Assembly: GCA_963840565.1 (NCBI GenBank)
Contig: CAWIZH010000005.1
Coordinates: 11,856 to 75,855 of the forward strand
Direction: 5' to 3'
Origin: VRUE01 sp963840565
GTDB taxonomy: Bacteria > Actinomycetota > Thermoleophilia > Solirubrobacterales > 70-9
Length of the DNA stretch: 64,000 bases
The translations under genes and the position numbers were made by a program. Below are positions 63,958 to 64,000 of this stretch, one piece after another. A model generated the notes under the pieces. It saw nothing but the letters and a program-made list of their open reading frames with translations, was not told the DNA's origin and ran no database searches. Position 1 is the first letter of the stretch; each line of letters starts with the position of its first letter.

Positions 63958-63996
63958 GGGAGGGGCCGGGTGCCCCTCCCGCTTGCTGGGTTTTTC
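63958..63996 (+). terminator. Terminator after rpoC
   Basis: GGGAGGGGC (63958-63966) pairs with GCCCCTCCC (63972-63980) around CGGGT; TTTTTC follows at 63991. It ends the rpmG-rpoC transcription unit. Confidence 0.75.
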
Positions 63997-64000
63997 GCCG

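Overview
The window is GC-rich chromosomal DNA from an actinobacterium, most likely class Thermoleophilia (Solirubrobacterales). The grounds are base composition, frequent GTG/TTG starts, an rpmG-secE-nusG-rplK-rplA-rplJ-rplL-rpoB-rpoC cluster, cytochrome bd, and large secreted NHL-type proteins of a kind I associate with that order. The order-level placement is inference.

Layout. 1-16.8 kb is mostly housekeeping and envelope metabolism: pgi (5' end off the window), cydAB, a HAD phosphatase, a cyclopropane-synthase-like methyltransferase divergent from an acyl-lipid desaturase, a polytopic membrane protein, an MBL hydrolase, a UspA protein, a secreted subtilase, tadA and a cellulose-synthase-like glycosyltransferase with a PilZ domain. 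Toxin-antitoxin-like pairs are interspersed. 17-34 kb is a secretome block: a collagen-like protein behind a structured leader, two near-duplicate ~1,230-residue NHL proteins flanking a 949-residue secreted protein, a PucR-like regulator and four more secreted proteins. 35-36.5 kb holds tRNA-Thr, an acyl-CoA dehydrogenase and a tRNA-Glu with an extra 24 nt in its D-loop.

36.4-47.0 kb is a ~10.5-kb integrative element bounded by a 57-bp perfect direct repeat of the tRNA-Glu 3' part. It carries a tyrosine integrase, an excisionase-like protein, small HTH proteins, an Xre-RES pair, a MNT-HEPN pair, a TolB-like protein and the most interesting locus here. That locus is a ubiquitin-like conjugation cassette: a fused E2-E1 enzyme (catalytic Cys in both halves), a JAB/JAMM isopeptidase overlapping it by 4 nt, a 63-residue proline-rich protein ending in Gly that could be the conjugated modifier, and a 69-residue YjzC-like protein downstream. 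No CD-NTase, beta-grasp protein or other known partner is visible, so it is neither a complete type II CBASS nor a standard Bil operon.

47-52.4 kb holds a second MNT-HEPN pair, an MFS exporter divergent from a TetR regulator across three phased operators, and an ArsR-led operon of overlapping genes. 52.5-64 kb is the ribosomal protein/RNA polymerase cluster with an L10-type leader and a final terminator. Several of its essential genes (secE, rplJ, rpoB, rpoC) carry single-base insertions, whereas I saw no frame disruption in the preceding 52 kb. These are most likely assembly or consensus errors.
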